A stretch of 43,316 nucleotides of DNA from Verrucomicrobiia bacterium (GTDB lineage: Bacteria; Verrucomicrobiota; Verrucomicrobiia; Verrucomicrobiales; DEV007). Position 1 is the first letter of the stretch. The number at the start of each line of letters is the position of its first letter. This document shows, piece after piece, positions 16,481 through 24,931 of this stretch. Below the pieces are notes generated by a model. The model was not told the DNA's origin. It did no database searches and saw only the letters and a program-made list of their open reading frames with translations. The stretch is taken from positions 1 to 43,316 of the forward strand of contig JAGROY010000301.1 in the NCBI GenBank assembly GCA_020439995.1, written 5' to 3'. Position numbers and translations under genes: made by a program.

Positions 16481-17548
16481 TCACCTGAGGCGCGCGATAC
16501 GACCGTCTGCGCCCGCAGCCCAGATCGCGTTCAATCCTCCTCCCACGCTCAGCGTGTGGAAACCTTGATCCCCGAAAGCGGCCCAGGTCTTCCCGTCGTC
16601 ACGGGACACATTGCAACCGTCTGGGCCTGCGACGATGACCAGATTCGAATCGGGAACGCAGCGAACGCAGGATCGAAATGAGAAGACGGATGGACGGTCG
16701 TCGCCTGTGCCGTGAAGCAATGCCCATGAACTGCCACCGTCCGATGTCCAGAGAGCGTTTCGCTCGCCTGCGGCTTCTTTTGTGTAGTCACCTCCTACCG
16801 CGAAGCCGTGCTGGGTATCCTTGAATGCGATGGAAAAGATCCCCGTCGATGGTTCTCCTGCGATCATTGGCGTGTCCGCTCTCGCCCAAGTCTTTCCGAA
16901 GTCAGTTGAATGGAATACCCGCGCGGCGACGCCACCCGTTCCGACCCATACGTGCCCGCCCGGTGCCACAGCCAGATGTGTTCCACTCGCCGCAAACGCA
17001 TTTTCTCCCTCCTTCATCGCCGGGGTGGAATCGACCGGCTGCCACGTTGCTCCGCCATCGGCCGTTCGCAGGACTACGAGGCGTCCGTCCACTGGGTCGC
17101 CGGCGAGAATTCCGGTTTGCTCGTCCCAGAACGCCATGCCGTCGAAGAACCCATTCGGCGCTTTGTTCTGGAATACGAGGTTCCAGCTCTCGCCGCTGTC
17201 AGTGGTTCGGTAAATTTGCGACGCCTTGCCTTCGCCAACACTCATGGCGATACAGCGACTTGAATCGAATGCCTCAACGTCCCGGAACTCGACATCCTCA
17301 GCACCTGCCACGACAAAACGTTTCCACGTCTTGCCACCGTCAATCGTCCGGCCAATGGTGCCCTTCGCGGTTCCGAACCAGCAAACCTTTTCATCGACGG
17401 CGCACAGGGCACGAATCGATGTTTCAACGCCGCAGTCTTGAGCCTCCCATTTCCACATTGGTTCTTTAGCGGGGCATGAGGCGCTCGCTAACAAAAAGGC
17501 GATGGCTGCAAAGTTGCTTAAACTCTTTGTCGATAGCTCCGTGATCAT
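16481..17548 (-). CDS. Exported BNR/Ycf48-like beta-propeller protein
   Basis: A 355-residue protein from ATG 17548. A signal peptide (about residues 1-25, ending near SASCPAKE) precedes a propeller built from BNR/Asp-box blades: TIDGGKTWKRF, TTDSGESWNLV, TADGGATWQPV, STDFGKTWARA, TSDGGSSWALL and SRDDGKTWAAF. This S/T-x-D-x-G-x-T-W repeat occurs in sialidases, VPS10 domains and Ycf48-like photosystem factors; no catalytic sialidase residues were identified. The frame is also open from ATG 17581, but that start would place the promoter inverted repeat inside the coding region and spoil the signal peptide. The Cys near residue 25 could be a lipidation site, although the lipobox is weak. Ligand unknown. 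Confidence 0.82.
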   Translation of the reverse strand: MITELSTKSLSNFAAIAFLLASASCPAKEPMWKWEAQDCGVETSIRALCAVDEKVCWFGTAKGTIGRTIDGGKTWKRFVVAGAEDVEFRDVEAFDSSRCIAMSVGEGKASQIYRTTDSGESWNLVFQNKAPNGFFDGMAFWDEQTGILAGDPVDGRLVVLRTADGGATWQPVDSTPAMKEGENAFAASGTHLAVAPGGHVWVGTGGVAARVFHSTDFGKTWARADTPMIAGEPSTGIFSIAFKDTQHGFAVGGDYTKEAAGERNALWTSDGGSSWALLHGTGDDRPSVFSFRSCVRCVPDSNLVIVAGPDGCNVSRDDGKTWAAFGDQGFHTLSVGGGLNAIWAAGADGRIARLR

Positions 17549-17570
17549 GTTTAGCGAGTCTGGTGAGGTG

Positions 17571-17600
17571 GAATCCGCCATTGCAGGCGCAGGCGGATTC
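17571..17600. promoter_or_regulatory. 9-bp inverted repeat between divergent genes
   Basis: GAATCCGCC (17571-17579) and GGCGGATTC (17592-17600) are perfect inverted arms with a 12-nt spacer, centred midway between the minus-strand BNR start (17548) and the plus-strand Uma2 start (17616). The 21-bp centre-to-centre distance equals two helical turns, as in operators bound by dimers. It has no U-run and is not a terminator. Its position could control both genes. Confidence 0.45.
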
Positions 17601-17615
17601 GGTTAGCCTTACCTC

Positions 17616-18236
17616 ATGCCGACTCTGGTCGTCCAGCATCCTGAATTAGAATCGAGCGTGCGTTACCGGATCCCGACGGATCTCGACGTCATGGATGACC
17701 ACGCTTTTTATGACTGGTGTCAGGAAAATGATGGGCTGCGCATCGAAAGATCGGCGCTCGGAGAAATCGAAATCATGGCACCTTCCGGATGGGAGACCGG
17801 CTCCCGCAATAATCAAATAGCCCGTCAACTGGGCAACTGGGCAGCACAAGACGGAGGGGGATTCGCCTGTGACTCCTCCACTGGATACATCCTGCCGAAT
17901 CGCGCCGAGCGCAGTCCAGACGCATCGTGGATCTTAAAAGAGCGGGTCGAAACGGTTCCAAAAGACCAGCGTGAGAAATTCCTGCCGCTGTGCCCCGACT
18001 TTGTGATCGAACTGCTATCGCCCAGTGACTCGATGGCCCGCCATCAGAGTAAAATGGAGGAATTCATCGCGAATGGCGCAAGTCTGGGCTGGCTCATCGA
18101 TCCCTTTGAAAAACAAGTCCACATCTACCGCCCTGGCGCTGATCCTGAAATTTTGGAACGCCCGGCTACTGTGTGCGGAGAAGGATTGATGGCTGGTTTC
18201 ACGCTCGATCTGGAACTCATCTTCGCACGCGACTAG
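17616..18236 (+). CDS. Uma2 family (DUF820) restriction-fold nuclease
   Basis: A 206-residue protein matching Uma2/DUF820. The PD-(D/E)xK core is present: SPDASWI with Asp102, CPDFVIELLSPSD with Asp128 and Glu132, a conserved Lys146, then the family-typical GWLIDPFEKQVHIYRP. Family members are numerous in cyanobacteria and also occur in PVC bacteria; their biological substrate is unsettled. Start ATG 17616 follows the inverted repeat by 15 bp. The LytTR regulator begins 54 bp after the stop, so cotranscription is possible. The family call is firm; cleavage of nucleic acid is expected from the fold but not shown. Confidence 0.9.
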   Translation: MPTLVVQHPELESSVRYRIPTDLDVMDDHAFYDWCQENDGLRIERSALGEIEIMAPSGWETGSRNNQIARQLGNWAAQDGGGFACDSSTGYILPNRAERSPDASWILKERVETVPKDQREKFLPLCPDFVIELLSPSDSMARHQSKMEEFIANGASLGWLIDPFEKQVHIYRPGADPEILERPATVCGEGLMAGFTLDLELIFARD

Positions 18237-18290
18237 GCCCAAGTGACGTCCAAAAATCCAGAACCAGCTACGTCGGGATCTCTCGTCCCT

Positions 18291-18980
18291 ATGAAGTGTC
18301 TGGTGGTCGATGACGATCCGCTGACGTGTGACACCGTGGAGAGCTACCTTCACCGCATCGGCGGGATCGACTACTGTATCAAAGTGACTGATGGCACCAC
18401 CGCGCTGCATCTGCTGGCAGCGGAGGCGTTCGATGCCGTGTTTCTCGACCTGGAACTCCCGGGGATCGATGGCGTCTCGCTTTTGAAAGCCCTGCCGCGG
18501 AAGACACCGGTGGTGGTCATCAGTGCGAGCACTGCCTTTGGCGCAGACAGCTATGGATTCGACGTCGTCGATTATCTGGTCAAGCCGCTGGACTTCGGCC
18601 GCTTCGCCAAGGCCGTGATCAAGTTGAGAAATTTCCAGCCCGGGGCTCCCGGTCGCCCGGATCAAATGACGTCGCTGTTTCTGCGTGATGGCTCGACCAT
18701 TCAACGCATTGATCTGGCGAAGCTTACCCACATTGAAGCGCAGGCGAACTATTCGCGCTTTCTGTTCGAAAATGGGGAAAGTGTCATGGGTCTGGTGGCG
18801 CTGCGGAAGCTCGAGGAAATGCTGCCCGACCAGTTCATCCGCATCCATCGCTCGTACATCATCAATGTCACCAGTATCCGGCAGATCGACGGTGCACAGC
18901 TCAGCGTGGGCAATGTCACATTGCCGGTGGGGCAGTCGTATCGCAACAGTCTGCTGGAGAAGCTCAAGGTCATCAACTGA
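18291..18980 (+). CDS. LytTR-type response regulator
   Basis: A 229-residue protein with two domains. The receiver (1-120) has the acidic cluster VVDDDP at 5-10, phospho-acceptor Asp53 in VFLDLELPG, a Ser/Thr after VVVIS and Lys in YLVKPLDFG. The LytTR DNA-binding domain (about 130-229) has the family features LFLRDGSTIQRIDL, ALRKLEEMLPDQFIRIHRSYIIN and a PVGQSYRNSLLEKL end. I chose ATG 18291, because receivers of this class start only a few residues before the first strand; GTG 18243 is an in-frame alternative. It would be phosphorylated by an unknown kinase and bind direct-repeat DNA. No sensor kinase adjoins it; the nearest is the hybrid kinase 6 kb away. Confidence 0.93.
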   Translation: MKCLVVDDDPLTCDTVESYLHRIGGIDYCIKVTDGTTALHLLAAEAFDAVFLDLELPGIDGVSLLKALPRKTPVVVISASTAFGADSYGFDVVDYLVKPLDFGRFAKAVIKLRNFQPGAPGRPDQMTSLFLRDGSTIQRIDLAKLTHIEAQANYSRFLFENGESVMGLVALRKLEEMLPDQFIRIHRSYIINVTSIRQIDGAQLSVGNVTLPVGQSYRNSLLEKLKVIN

Positions 18981-19125
18981 GTCGGCAAGAATACCGTTCG
19001 TCCAGCCCTGGCATGGATTCATGGACTCAGGAGGGCCATTCGTCCATTCGCGCGTGACGACGTGGCGGGATCGTTGATGGTTACCGCCCCCCGCTTACAA
19101 ACGAGCTAATAACCCCACTTTTCTT

Positions 19126-20691
19126 ATGTATTGGCGTAATCCACTCCCCAGTCTATCAGCAACCGCAGTCCTCTTTCTGGTCGCCTTCCTCGGTTCATCG
19201 CCTTTGGCATCCGCCCAGCAGGTGCCCGGCAAAGACAAGGAAATGCACAAACCCTCAGCCGCCTACAAGTGGCTTGATATCGTCCTTGAAGCCTGTGCCC
19301 GCGATGTGGAACGAGTCGGCGCGATGCCCACCATCCTGTCACGGCAAATGGCGATCCCGATGACCGCAATGTTCGACGCCTGGGCCGCCTATGACGATAC
19401 GGCAGTCGGCACCATGCACGGCAACAAGCTCCGCCGACCAAAAGCCGAGCGCACGGTTGCAAACAAGGAAACTGCCATCGCCTATGCGGTGTATCGCACC
19501 TCCGTCGATCAGCTGCCGCATTTTAAGGACTACCTCACGGAGGAAATGACGCGGATGGGATACGATCCAAACAATGAGTCGATGGATCAGGCGACCCCGG
19601 TCGGCATCGGCAACTACGTGGCAAAAACGCTTCTGGAAATTCGCCACAAAGACGGTGCCAACCAGCTCGGCGACGAACACGGCAGCATGGGCGAGCCATA
19701 CTCCGACTACACGATGTATCGCCCAGTTAATCCTGACAACAAGATCATCGATCCCGATCGCTGGCAGCCTATCCCGTTTGACGATGGCAAAGGTGGCACC
19801 TTCACTCCCGGCTTCCTCACCGCACATTGGTACCGTGTGAAGCCTTTCGGCCTTGAGAGCGCGGACCAGTTCCGCCCGGGCCCTCCGCCACTGGTCGGGG
19901 AAAATCAGCTACTCAAGGAAGTCATGGAGTGCATCGACTTCAATGCCAGTCTGACACCGGAGCAGAAGGCCCTGGTGGAATTCATGCGTGACGGCCCCCG
20001 CTCCACGGGTCAGAGCGGTCACTGGCTCCGCTTCTCCATGGCGGTATCGCAGCGGGACAGAAACGATCTCGACCGCGATGTGAAAATGTACTTCGCCGTG
20101 GCCAACACCGCCCTCGATGCCTTCATTGCAGCGTGGGATGCGAAGCGCTACTACGACAGCTCACGCCCATGGACGCTGATTCACTACTACTTTGAAGGAA
20201 AGACCATCCAGGCATGGGCCGGACCAGGGAAAGGTGTGATGGCCATGCCCGGCGAGAAGTGGCACCCCTACTCCCCCACCACTTTCGTAACTCCCCCGTT
20301 CCCCGGTTATGTATCGGGACACAGTGCCGTGAGCGGAGCCTGCGCAGAGATGTTGAAACTGTTCACAGGCAGTGACAAGTGTGGTTTCTTCGAGCCACGC
20401 CACGCTGGCGAACTTACCGAGCAGGGGTTCTCGTGCAGCAAGATGCAACAACTCGATGGCCGCCCGCTCGCAGAAATTTTGGGCGATGCCCACGCCAGTT
20501 GTGATATCACCCTGCAGCTTCCCACCTTCACCGAAGCTGCCGAGATGGCGGGCATTTCACGCGTAATGGGCGGCTATCATATCCAGTCCGACAACATCGC
20601 CGGCCTGAAGCTTGGCCGCGACGTGGCAGGTCATCTATGGCCAAAGGTGCAGAAATACATCGACGGCACTGCCGAAGTATCTGCGAATTAG
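19126..20691 (+). CDS. Exported vanadium-dependent haloperoxidase-type (PAP2 superfamily) enzyme
   Basis: A 521-residue protein with a signal peptide (about residues 1-30). All three PAP2/vanadium haloperoxidase active-site motifs are intact: KxxxxxxRP with Lys340 and Arg347, SGH with His399 in PFPGYVSGHSA, and SRxxxxxHxxxD with Arg479 and His485. These residues bind vanadate in haloperoxidases or phosphate in acid phosphatases. The length and the PFPGYVSGHSA context favour the haloperoxidase branch, which oxidises halides with H2O2; a phosphatase activity cannot be excluded from the sequence. Transcription ends at a strong terminator 36 bp downstream, so the porin operon is separate. Start is ATG 19126; no close Shine-Dalgarno is seen. 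Confidence 0.85.
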   Translation: MYWRNPLPSLSATAVLFLVAFLGSSPLASAQQVPGKDKEMHKPSAAYKWLDIVLEACARDVERVGAMPTILSRQMAIPMTAMFDAWAAYDDTAVGTMHGNKLRRPKAERTVANKETAIAYAVYRTSVDQLPHFKDYLTEEMTRMGYDPNNESMDQATPVGIGNYVAKTLLEIRHKDGANQLGDEHGSMGEPYSDYTMYRPVNPDNKIIDPDRWQPIPFDDGKGGTFTPGFLTAHWYRVKPFGLESADQFRPGPPPLVGENQLLKEVMECIDFNASLTPEQKALVEFMRDGPRSTGQSGHWLRFSMAVSQRDRNDLDRDVKMYFAVANTALDAFIAAWDAKRYYDSSRPWTLIHYYFEGKTIQAWAGPGKGVMAMPGEKWHPYSPTTFVTPPFPGYVSGHSAVSGACAEMLKLFTGSDKCGFFEPRHAGELTEQGFSCSKMQQLDGRPLAEILGDAHASCDITLQLPTFTEAAEMAGISRVMGGYHIQSDNIAGLKLGRDVAGHLWPKVQKYIDGTAEVSAN

Positions 20692-20726
20692 CGCGCAGAA
20701 GAGATACGCCAAAGCATTTCTCTGGC

Positions 20727-20761
20727 AAAGGGAAGCCCTTCCAGGGCTTCCCTTTTTTTTT
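20727..20761 (+). terminator. Strong intrinsic terminator after the haloperoxidase gene
   Basis: AAAGGGAAGCCCT (20727-20739), a 3-nt loop, then AGGGCTTCCCTTT (20743-20755) give a perfect 13-bp stem running into a nine-base T tract (20753-20761). It lies 36 bp past the haloperoxidase stop. Because the stem is AT-flanked on both sides, it could act in both directions, but the A-run on the other side is short. Confidence 0.92.
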
Positions 20762-21120
20762 GCATTTTACGAGGACGGATCAGGATGATTTGCCCGAACT
20801 TCCGGTATCGCCTTTGACAATTACAATACCAGCGAGAGGCATTCAGGGTTGACCGCCCCCCTCAACGCGTATATCCCCAAGCTGTGGTGTTTTCTTTGAT
20901 CAATCGATCCGAATTACTTCTGCGATGTCTGCTCTGAGCCCAGTTTGCTCGGACGGCGGTCGTCGTCCAGAACTAGCAATAGCACCCCGGCGGGTGCTGA
21001 AGGGTTTGTATGCACTGGCACAGTGGCACGAAATTTCTCGGCCATTTCTCTCCAAGACTCTGTCGTCTGCGCTCGTGCATGCCGTAATCCCGCCACATCA
21101 TCCAAACCAATAACCTACCT
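20762..21120 (+). promoter_or_regulatory. Long leader/promoter region of the porin-ABC operon
   Basis: A 359-bp gene-free region precedes the porin. A TTGACA hexamer lies at 20814-20819, but no well-spaced -10 element accompanies it. About 120-170 nt before the start are two possible hairpins: GGACG...CGTCC (20951-20968) and AGCACCC-CGGC-GGGTGCT (20981-20998, a 7-bp stem with a tetraloop). They could form a structured leader, but no known riboswitch class is recognisable and no U-run follows. Both strands lack credible coding sequence. Confidence 0.4.
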
Positions 21121-22284
21121 ATGAACTGCTCACTACTGCTGCACGCCGCAGCCTCCACATTACTCGCTCTGACCGCCGCAAAAGCGGGCGTCGAAGAAGC
21201 TCCCGTCATCGCTGATCCTGCAGGCCTTACCACCACGTCAGAATCATTCGCAGATTGGCTCTGGGGGCTTCCCATATTGATCGATGATCCAAATGCTGGC
21301 TTCATCCAAAAGCTCGCGATCACTGGCCGCTACCATGGCCAGGCCTGGTTCGTCGATTCAGATCAAGGCGAAGGCAGTGACTGGGAAAACCGCCGTTTGT
21401 GGGTCGGAGCGGACATGACATTCCTGAAAAAATTCCGAGTGAAAGCGGATGTTGTGCTCGACGCGGAAAACTGGGATCCCGCTTACAGCAATCTCTATGA
21501 GGCCTACGCAAGCTACAAGCACAACGATGCGTTTACGTTTAACTTCGGACGCCGTGAGCCTATTCTTACGCAGGAATTCCACTCATCAAAGACCATCCTC
21601 ACCCTAGAGCGCTCCCTGTTAGTAAACACCCTGCATCCCGAGAACATTGCGGGCTGGTGGGCAAATGGCAGCTTCGGTGATGGCTGGCAGTATGACTTGG
21701 GACTCTACTCGGGCACGCTGGACAAGGAACTGGGCTCATTCGATGCCGGGTGGGTCTACATGGCCAGCCTCGGCTACGATTTTGCCAAGCTCGCTGGAAC
21801 GGGAAAATCACTGCTCCGACTCGACTACCTTGGCAATGATGGCGACGCGGGTAACAATCAAGCCAAGCCCTACGAGCACTCAGTCTCCCTAAACTACACT
21901 GGAGAATACGGAAAATTCGGGATGATCACTGACGTGATGTTCGGCTCCGGTCTGGACAGCACCAGCGATGTCTGGGGCCTGGTACTCATGCCCACTTACA
22001 ACATCTCTGAAAAGCTGCAGTTGGTCGGTCGCTACCAATTTGCCAATTCCGAAGACCCCAACGGCCTCAACTTGCAACGCCGCTACGAACGTCAGGCTGA
22101 TGCGCTTCCCGGCACCCGCGGTGACCAGTACCAGGCGTTCTATGCAGGGATTAACTACTACATCCACCAGCACAAACTCAAGGTGATGACCGGCATCGAA
22201 TACTCGATGATGGACGATGCCGCGAATGATGGCGGCGAATTCGACGGCTGGTCAGGATTTGCCGGACTTCGTTTGTATTTCTAA
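21121..22284 (+). CDS. Outer-membrane porin (OprO/OprP-like)
   Basis: A 387-residue protein with a signal peptide (about 1-22) and a mature part of alternating amphipathic strands rich in Tyr, Trp, Gly and Asn. It ends in a strand with terminal Phe (FAGLRLYF), the usual signature for beta-barrel insertion. Motifs such as FRVKADVVLDAEN, YEAYASYKH and FNFGRREPILTQEF resemble phosphate-selective porins O/P and related barrels. It is the first gene of the operon; the binding protein starts 42 bp after its stop. It should let the ABC substrate through the outer membrane, which is an inference from position. The assignment to O/P rather than another porin family is moderate. Confidence 0.75.
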   Translation: MNCSLLLHAAASTLLALTAAKAGVEEAPVIADPAGLTTTSESFADWLWGLPILIDDPNAGFIQKLAITGRYHGQAWFVDSDQGEGSDWENRRLWVGADMTFLKKFRVKADVVLDAENWDPAYSNLYEAYASYKHNDAFTFNFGRREPILTQEFHSSKTILTLERSLLVNTLHPENIAGWWANGSFGDGWQYDLGLYSGTLDKELGSFDAGWVYMASLGYDFAKLAGTGKSLLRLDYLGNDGDAGNNQAKPYEHSVSLNYTGEYGKFGMITDVMFGSGLDSTSDVWGLVLMPTYNISEKLQLVGRYQFANSEDPNGLNLQRRYERQADALPGTRGDQYQAFYAGINYYIHQHKLKVMTGIEYSMMDDAANDGGEFDGWSGFAGLRLYF

Positions 22285-22326
22285 TTCCTTCCGCCATCCT
22301 GCAATCAGAACGAACCAATCGACATT

Positions 22327-23259
22327 ATGAAAAAGAGACAATTCCTGGCCGCTGCAATGGCGCTGCCCTTCGCCATCTTCACAACCAGCTGCGAAAAGAA
22401 AGACGCGTCCGGAACAGAAACGGATGGTGCGACCGCTGCTTCCGCAGAAGGTGCTGCCGCACAGCCGCTGCGCTTTTCCGCTATCCCTGACATGAACACC
22501 ACCGAACAAACGGTGAAATTCAAGAAGCTCGCAGATTATCTGGCCGATACCCTCGGCGTGAAGACGGAGTTCATCCCTGCTGCAGACTATGATGCATCGG
22601 TATCCAAGTTTGTGAATGGCGAGATCCACCTCGCGTGGTTCGGCGGACTTACCGGCGTGCAGGCCCGCGCTGAAGTGGACGGCGCCCAGGCGATCGCACA
22701 AGGCACCGAAGATCCAGAGTATTTTTCCTACTTCATCGCCAATGTCGACACAGGTCTGGAGCCGTCTGACGACTTCCCTGCAGGAATCAAGGATCTGAAG
22801 TTCACCTTCGGCAGCCAGAAGTCGACTTCCGGTCGGCTCATGCCTGAGTTCTTCATCCGCAAAGAAACTGGCTCTGGCCCGGACGACTGGTTCAGCCAGC
22901 CGGTCGGTTACTCCGGCGCCCACGACAAGACGGCAAAGCTGGTCGAGGCGGGAACCTGGCAGGCGGGCGTCCTGAGTTACACCACTTACGACAAGATGGT
23001 GGCGGAAGGGAATCTCGATCCGGCAATCTGCAAGATCATCTGGAAGACACCCAATTACGCCGACTACAATTGGACTGCGCACCCGGATCTCGAAACGATC
23101 TTTGGTGAAGGCTTCATCACAAAGCTACAGAAAGCGCTCATCGACATCGACGACCCGGAGCTGCTCCAGACCCTCCAGCGTAGTGGAATGGTCGAGGCGA
23201 AGAACTCCGATTTCGAGGGTATCGCCGATGTGGCGACCGCTCTTGGATTGCTCAACTAG
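22327..23259 (+). CDS. Putative selenate/oxyanion ABC transporter binding protein (PhnD superfamily)
   Basis: A 310-residue lipoprotein-like protein: signal peptide with a possible lipidation Cys22 (TTSC, a weak lipobox), then an acidic linker. The mature part follows the pattern of the putative selenate ABC transporter binding proteins (TIGR04553 type): LRFSAIPDMNTTEQ, HLAWFGGLTGVQARAEV, AIAQGTEDPEYFSYFIAN, FTFGSQKSTSGRLMPEFFIR and GYSGAHDKTAKLVEAG. The closely related PhnD and PtxB bind phosphonate or phosphite. The selenate assignment comes from comparative genomics and is not a proven substrate. The ATPase gene starts 9 bp downstream. No selenophosphate synthetase or selenium enzyme lies in this window. 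Confidence 0.85.
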   Translation: MKKRQFLAAAMALPFAIFTTSCEKKDASGTETDGATAASAEGAAAQPLRFSAIPDMNTTEQTVKFKKLADYLADTLGVKTEFIPAADYDASVSKFVNGEIHLAWFGGLTGVQARAEVDGAQAIAQGTEDPEYFSYFIANVDTGLEPSDDFPAGIKDLKFTFGSQKSTSGRLMPEFFIRKETGSGPDDWFSQPVGYSGAHDKTAKLVEAGTWQAGVLSYTTYDKMVAEGNLDPAICKIIWKTPNYADYNWTAHPDLETIFGEGFITKLQKALIDIDDPELLQTLQRSGMVEAKNSDFEGIADVATALGLLN

Positions 23260-23268
23260 TTTCTATCA

Positions 23269-24078
23269 ATGTCAGTCCCGGCGAGCGGCCCCGAAGCGGC
23301 CTTTGAGCTTCATGACGCCGGGTGCCGCTACGGCAAGCTGGACGCACTTGTTCCCACCACCCTGCGCATCGCTTCCGGCGACTGCGTGGGGTTGGTGGGC
23401 CCCAGCGGCAGCGGCAAGACCACACTGCTGCGGCTGCTCAACGCAACCGTGCAGCCGACCTCAGGCAGTGTAAGTGCGCTCGGCCAGCGCATCGATTCCC
23501 TTTCCTCCAGGTCGTTACGTGCCGTGCGCTCCCGCATTGCCACCATTCCGCAGCACCTCGGGCTGGTGCCGAATTTGCGAGTCTGGCAGAACGTCGCAAT
23601 CGGGCGCATCGGGCGGCGCAGATTCGCCGGGACGCTGAAGGATCTGTTGTTCCTGTCAAAGGACTCGCTGGCGGAAATCCACGAGTTGCTCGACCGCGTT
23701 GGCATTGAGGAAAAACTCTTCGCCCGCACCTCCCAGCTGTCCGGCGGACAAAGGCAACGCGTCGCTGTCGCCCGTGCACTCTTTCAAAAGCCGCAGGCCA
23801 TCCTCGCCGATGAACCGGTATCCAGCGTAGACCCGGCCCGCGCTGCCAGCCTGGTAGCCCTCCTCAACGACCTGGCTAGAGAACGCGGACTCACGCTTGT
23901 GATCAGCCTGCACAATCTGGAACTGGCGCGCGAATTCCTGCCCCGGCTCGTCGGCCTGCGTAGTGGCCACATCCACTTTGACCAGGATTCGGCAGCGATC
24001 GACGACAAAATCTTCGAGAGTCTCTACCAATTGAGCGGCAGCGAAATGCTGGAAGACGAAGGAGGAGAACAACGGTGA
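23269..24078 (+). CDS. ABC transporter ATP-binding protein (PhnC-like)
   Basis: A 269-residue ATPase with a complete nucleotide-binding set: Walker A GPSGSGKTT at 44-52, Q-loop at TIPQHLG, signature LSGGQRQRVAVARAL, Walker B AILADEPVSSVD and an H-loop in SLHNLELA. The architecture is that of the phosphonate/oxyanion importers. It sits 9 bp after the binding-protein gene and its last codons overlap the first permease gene by 4 bp (GTGA), showing tight translational coupling. ATP hydrolysis on the cytoplasmic face would drive uptake through the two downstream permeases. Confidence 0.92.
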   Translation: MSVPASGPEAAFELHDAGCRYGKLDALVPTTLRIASGDCVGLVGPSGSGKTTLLRLLNATVQPTSGSVSALGQRIDSLSSRSLRAVRSRIATIPQHLGLVPNLRVWQNVAIGRIGRRRFAGTLKDLLFLSKDSLAEIHELLDRVGIEEKLFARTSQLSGGQRQRVAVARALFQKPQAILADEPVSSVDPARAASLVALLNDLARERGLTLVISLHNLELAREFLPRLVGLRSGHIHFDQDSAAIDDKIFESLYQLSGSEMLEDEGGEQR

Positions 24079-24923
24079 CGGCCAGTCTGCGCCAGCGATT
24101 CCTAGGCTCGCGGCGCGGCACGCTGCTGGGCATCGGCATCGCAGCCGCAATCTGCGCATGGTTGCTGGGCCTGGATCCACGCCGCCTGGTGGAAGGCAAC
24201 TCGCTCAAGCTCGCCGGTGAGTTTCTCGCGGCGGCGTTTCGGCCCGCACTGGACTATGAAAGCCCAGTCGATGGCGCACCGCCATTCCTGCTCGTCGCCG
24301 TTCAGTCCGTGCTGATCACTCTGCGCTTCGCACTACTGGCGATGACCGTGGCCGTACCCTGCGCCATCATCCTGACATTCTTCTCAACCACAGCGTGGTG
24401 GCCAAATCGATCCGTGCCTCTGTGGCTCAAGGCGGCACTGCGCGGCACTTACATTGTCACACGCGCAGTCATTGCCTTCGCCCGCTCAATCCACGAGCTC
24501 ATCTGGGGGCTGCTGTTCATCACGGCTGTCGGGCTTTCGAGCGAGGCCGGCGTCATCGCAGTCGCCATTCCATTTTCTGGAATTCTGGCGAAAATTTACG
24601 CCGAGATGCTCGAAGAACACGCGCGCGATTCCCAGGAGGCGCTGGAGGCGATCGGAGCCGGTAGTTTTCCCGCTTTCGTCTTCGGCCTCGTCCCGCGCGC
24701 CCTGCCAGACCTGGTATCCTACACGTTTTACCGCCTCGAGTGTGCCCTGCGCACCGCAGCTGTCTTTGGCTTCATCGGCATCGAGACGATCGGCTACCGC
24801 ATCAAGCTGGCATCCGACGAATTCCACTACCGTGAAATTTGGACCTATCTTTACCTGTTGTTCGCCGCCATCGCCCTCATCGAATGGTGGGGCGCAAGCA
24901 TTCGCAAACGCCTCCGCGATTGA
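24075..24923 (+). CDS. ABC transporter permease (PhnE-like), first
   Basis: A 282-residue inner-membrane protein starting at GTG 24075, which overlaps the ATPase stop (GTGA). A strong GGAGGAG (24061-24067) lies 7 nt upstream and decides the start. About six membrane segments are visible, with an EAA-type coupling loop in ALEAIGAGSFPAFVFGLVPRAL. The family is binding-protein-dependent transport permease, PhnE type. A second permease gene follows at once, so the importer probably has a heterodimeric channel. Confidence 0.9.
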   Translation: MTASLRQRFLGSRRGTLLGIGIAAAICAWLLGLDPRRLVEGNSLKLAGEFLAAAFRPALDYESPVDGAPPFLLVAVQSVLITLRFALLAMTVAVPCAIILTFFSTTAWWPNRSVPLWLKAALRGTYIVTRAVIAFARSIHELIWGLLFITAVGLSSEAGVIAVAIPFSGILAKIYAEMLEEHARDSQEALEAIGAGSFPAFVFGLVPRALPDLVSYTFYRLECALRTAAVFGFIGIETIGYRIKLASDEFHYREIWTYLYLLFAAIALIEWWGASIRKRLRD

Positions 24924-24931
24924 ATCACAAG

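Noticed and set aside
18015..19022. 335-codon open frame on the minus strand across the Uma2 end and the LytTR gene
   Set aside because: It is antisense to two strongly recognisable genes, lacks any family feature, and is expected from GC-rich codon structure.
20814..20827. TTGACA followed by TACAAT as a sigma-70 promoter
   Set aside because: The hexamers are only 2 bp apart instead of about 17, so they cannot form one promoter.
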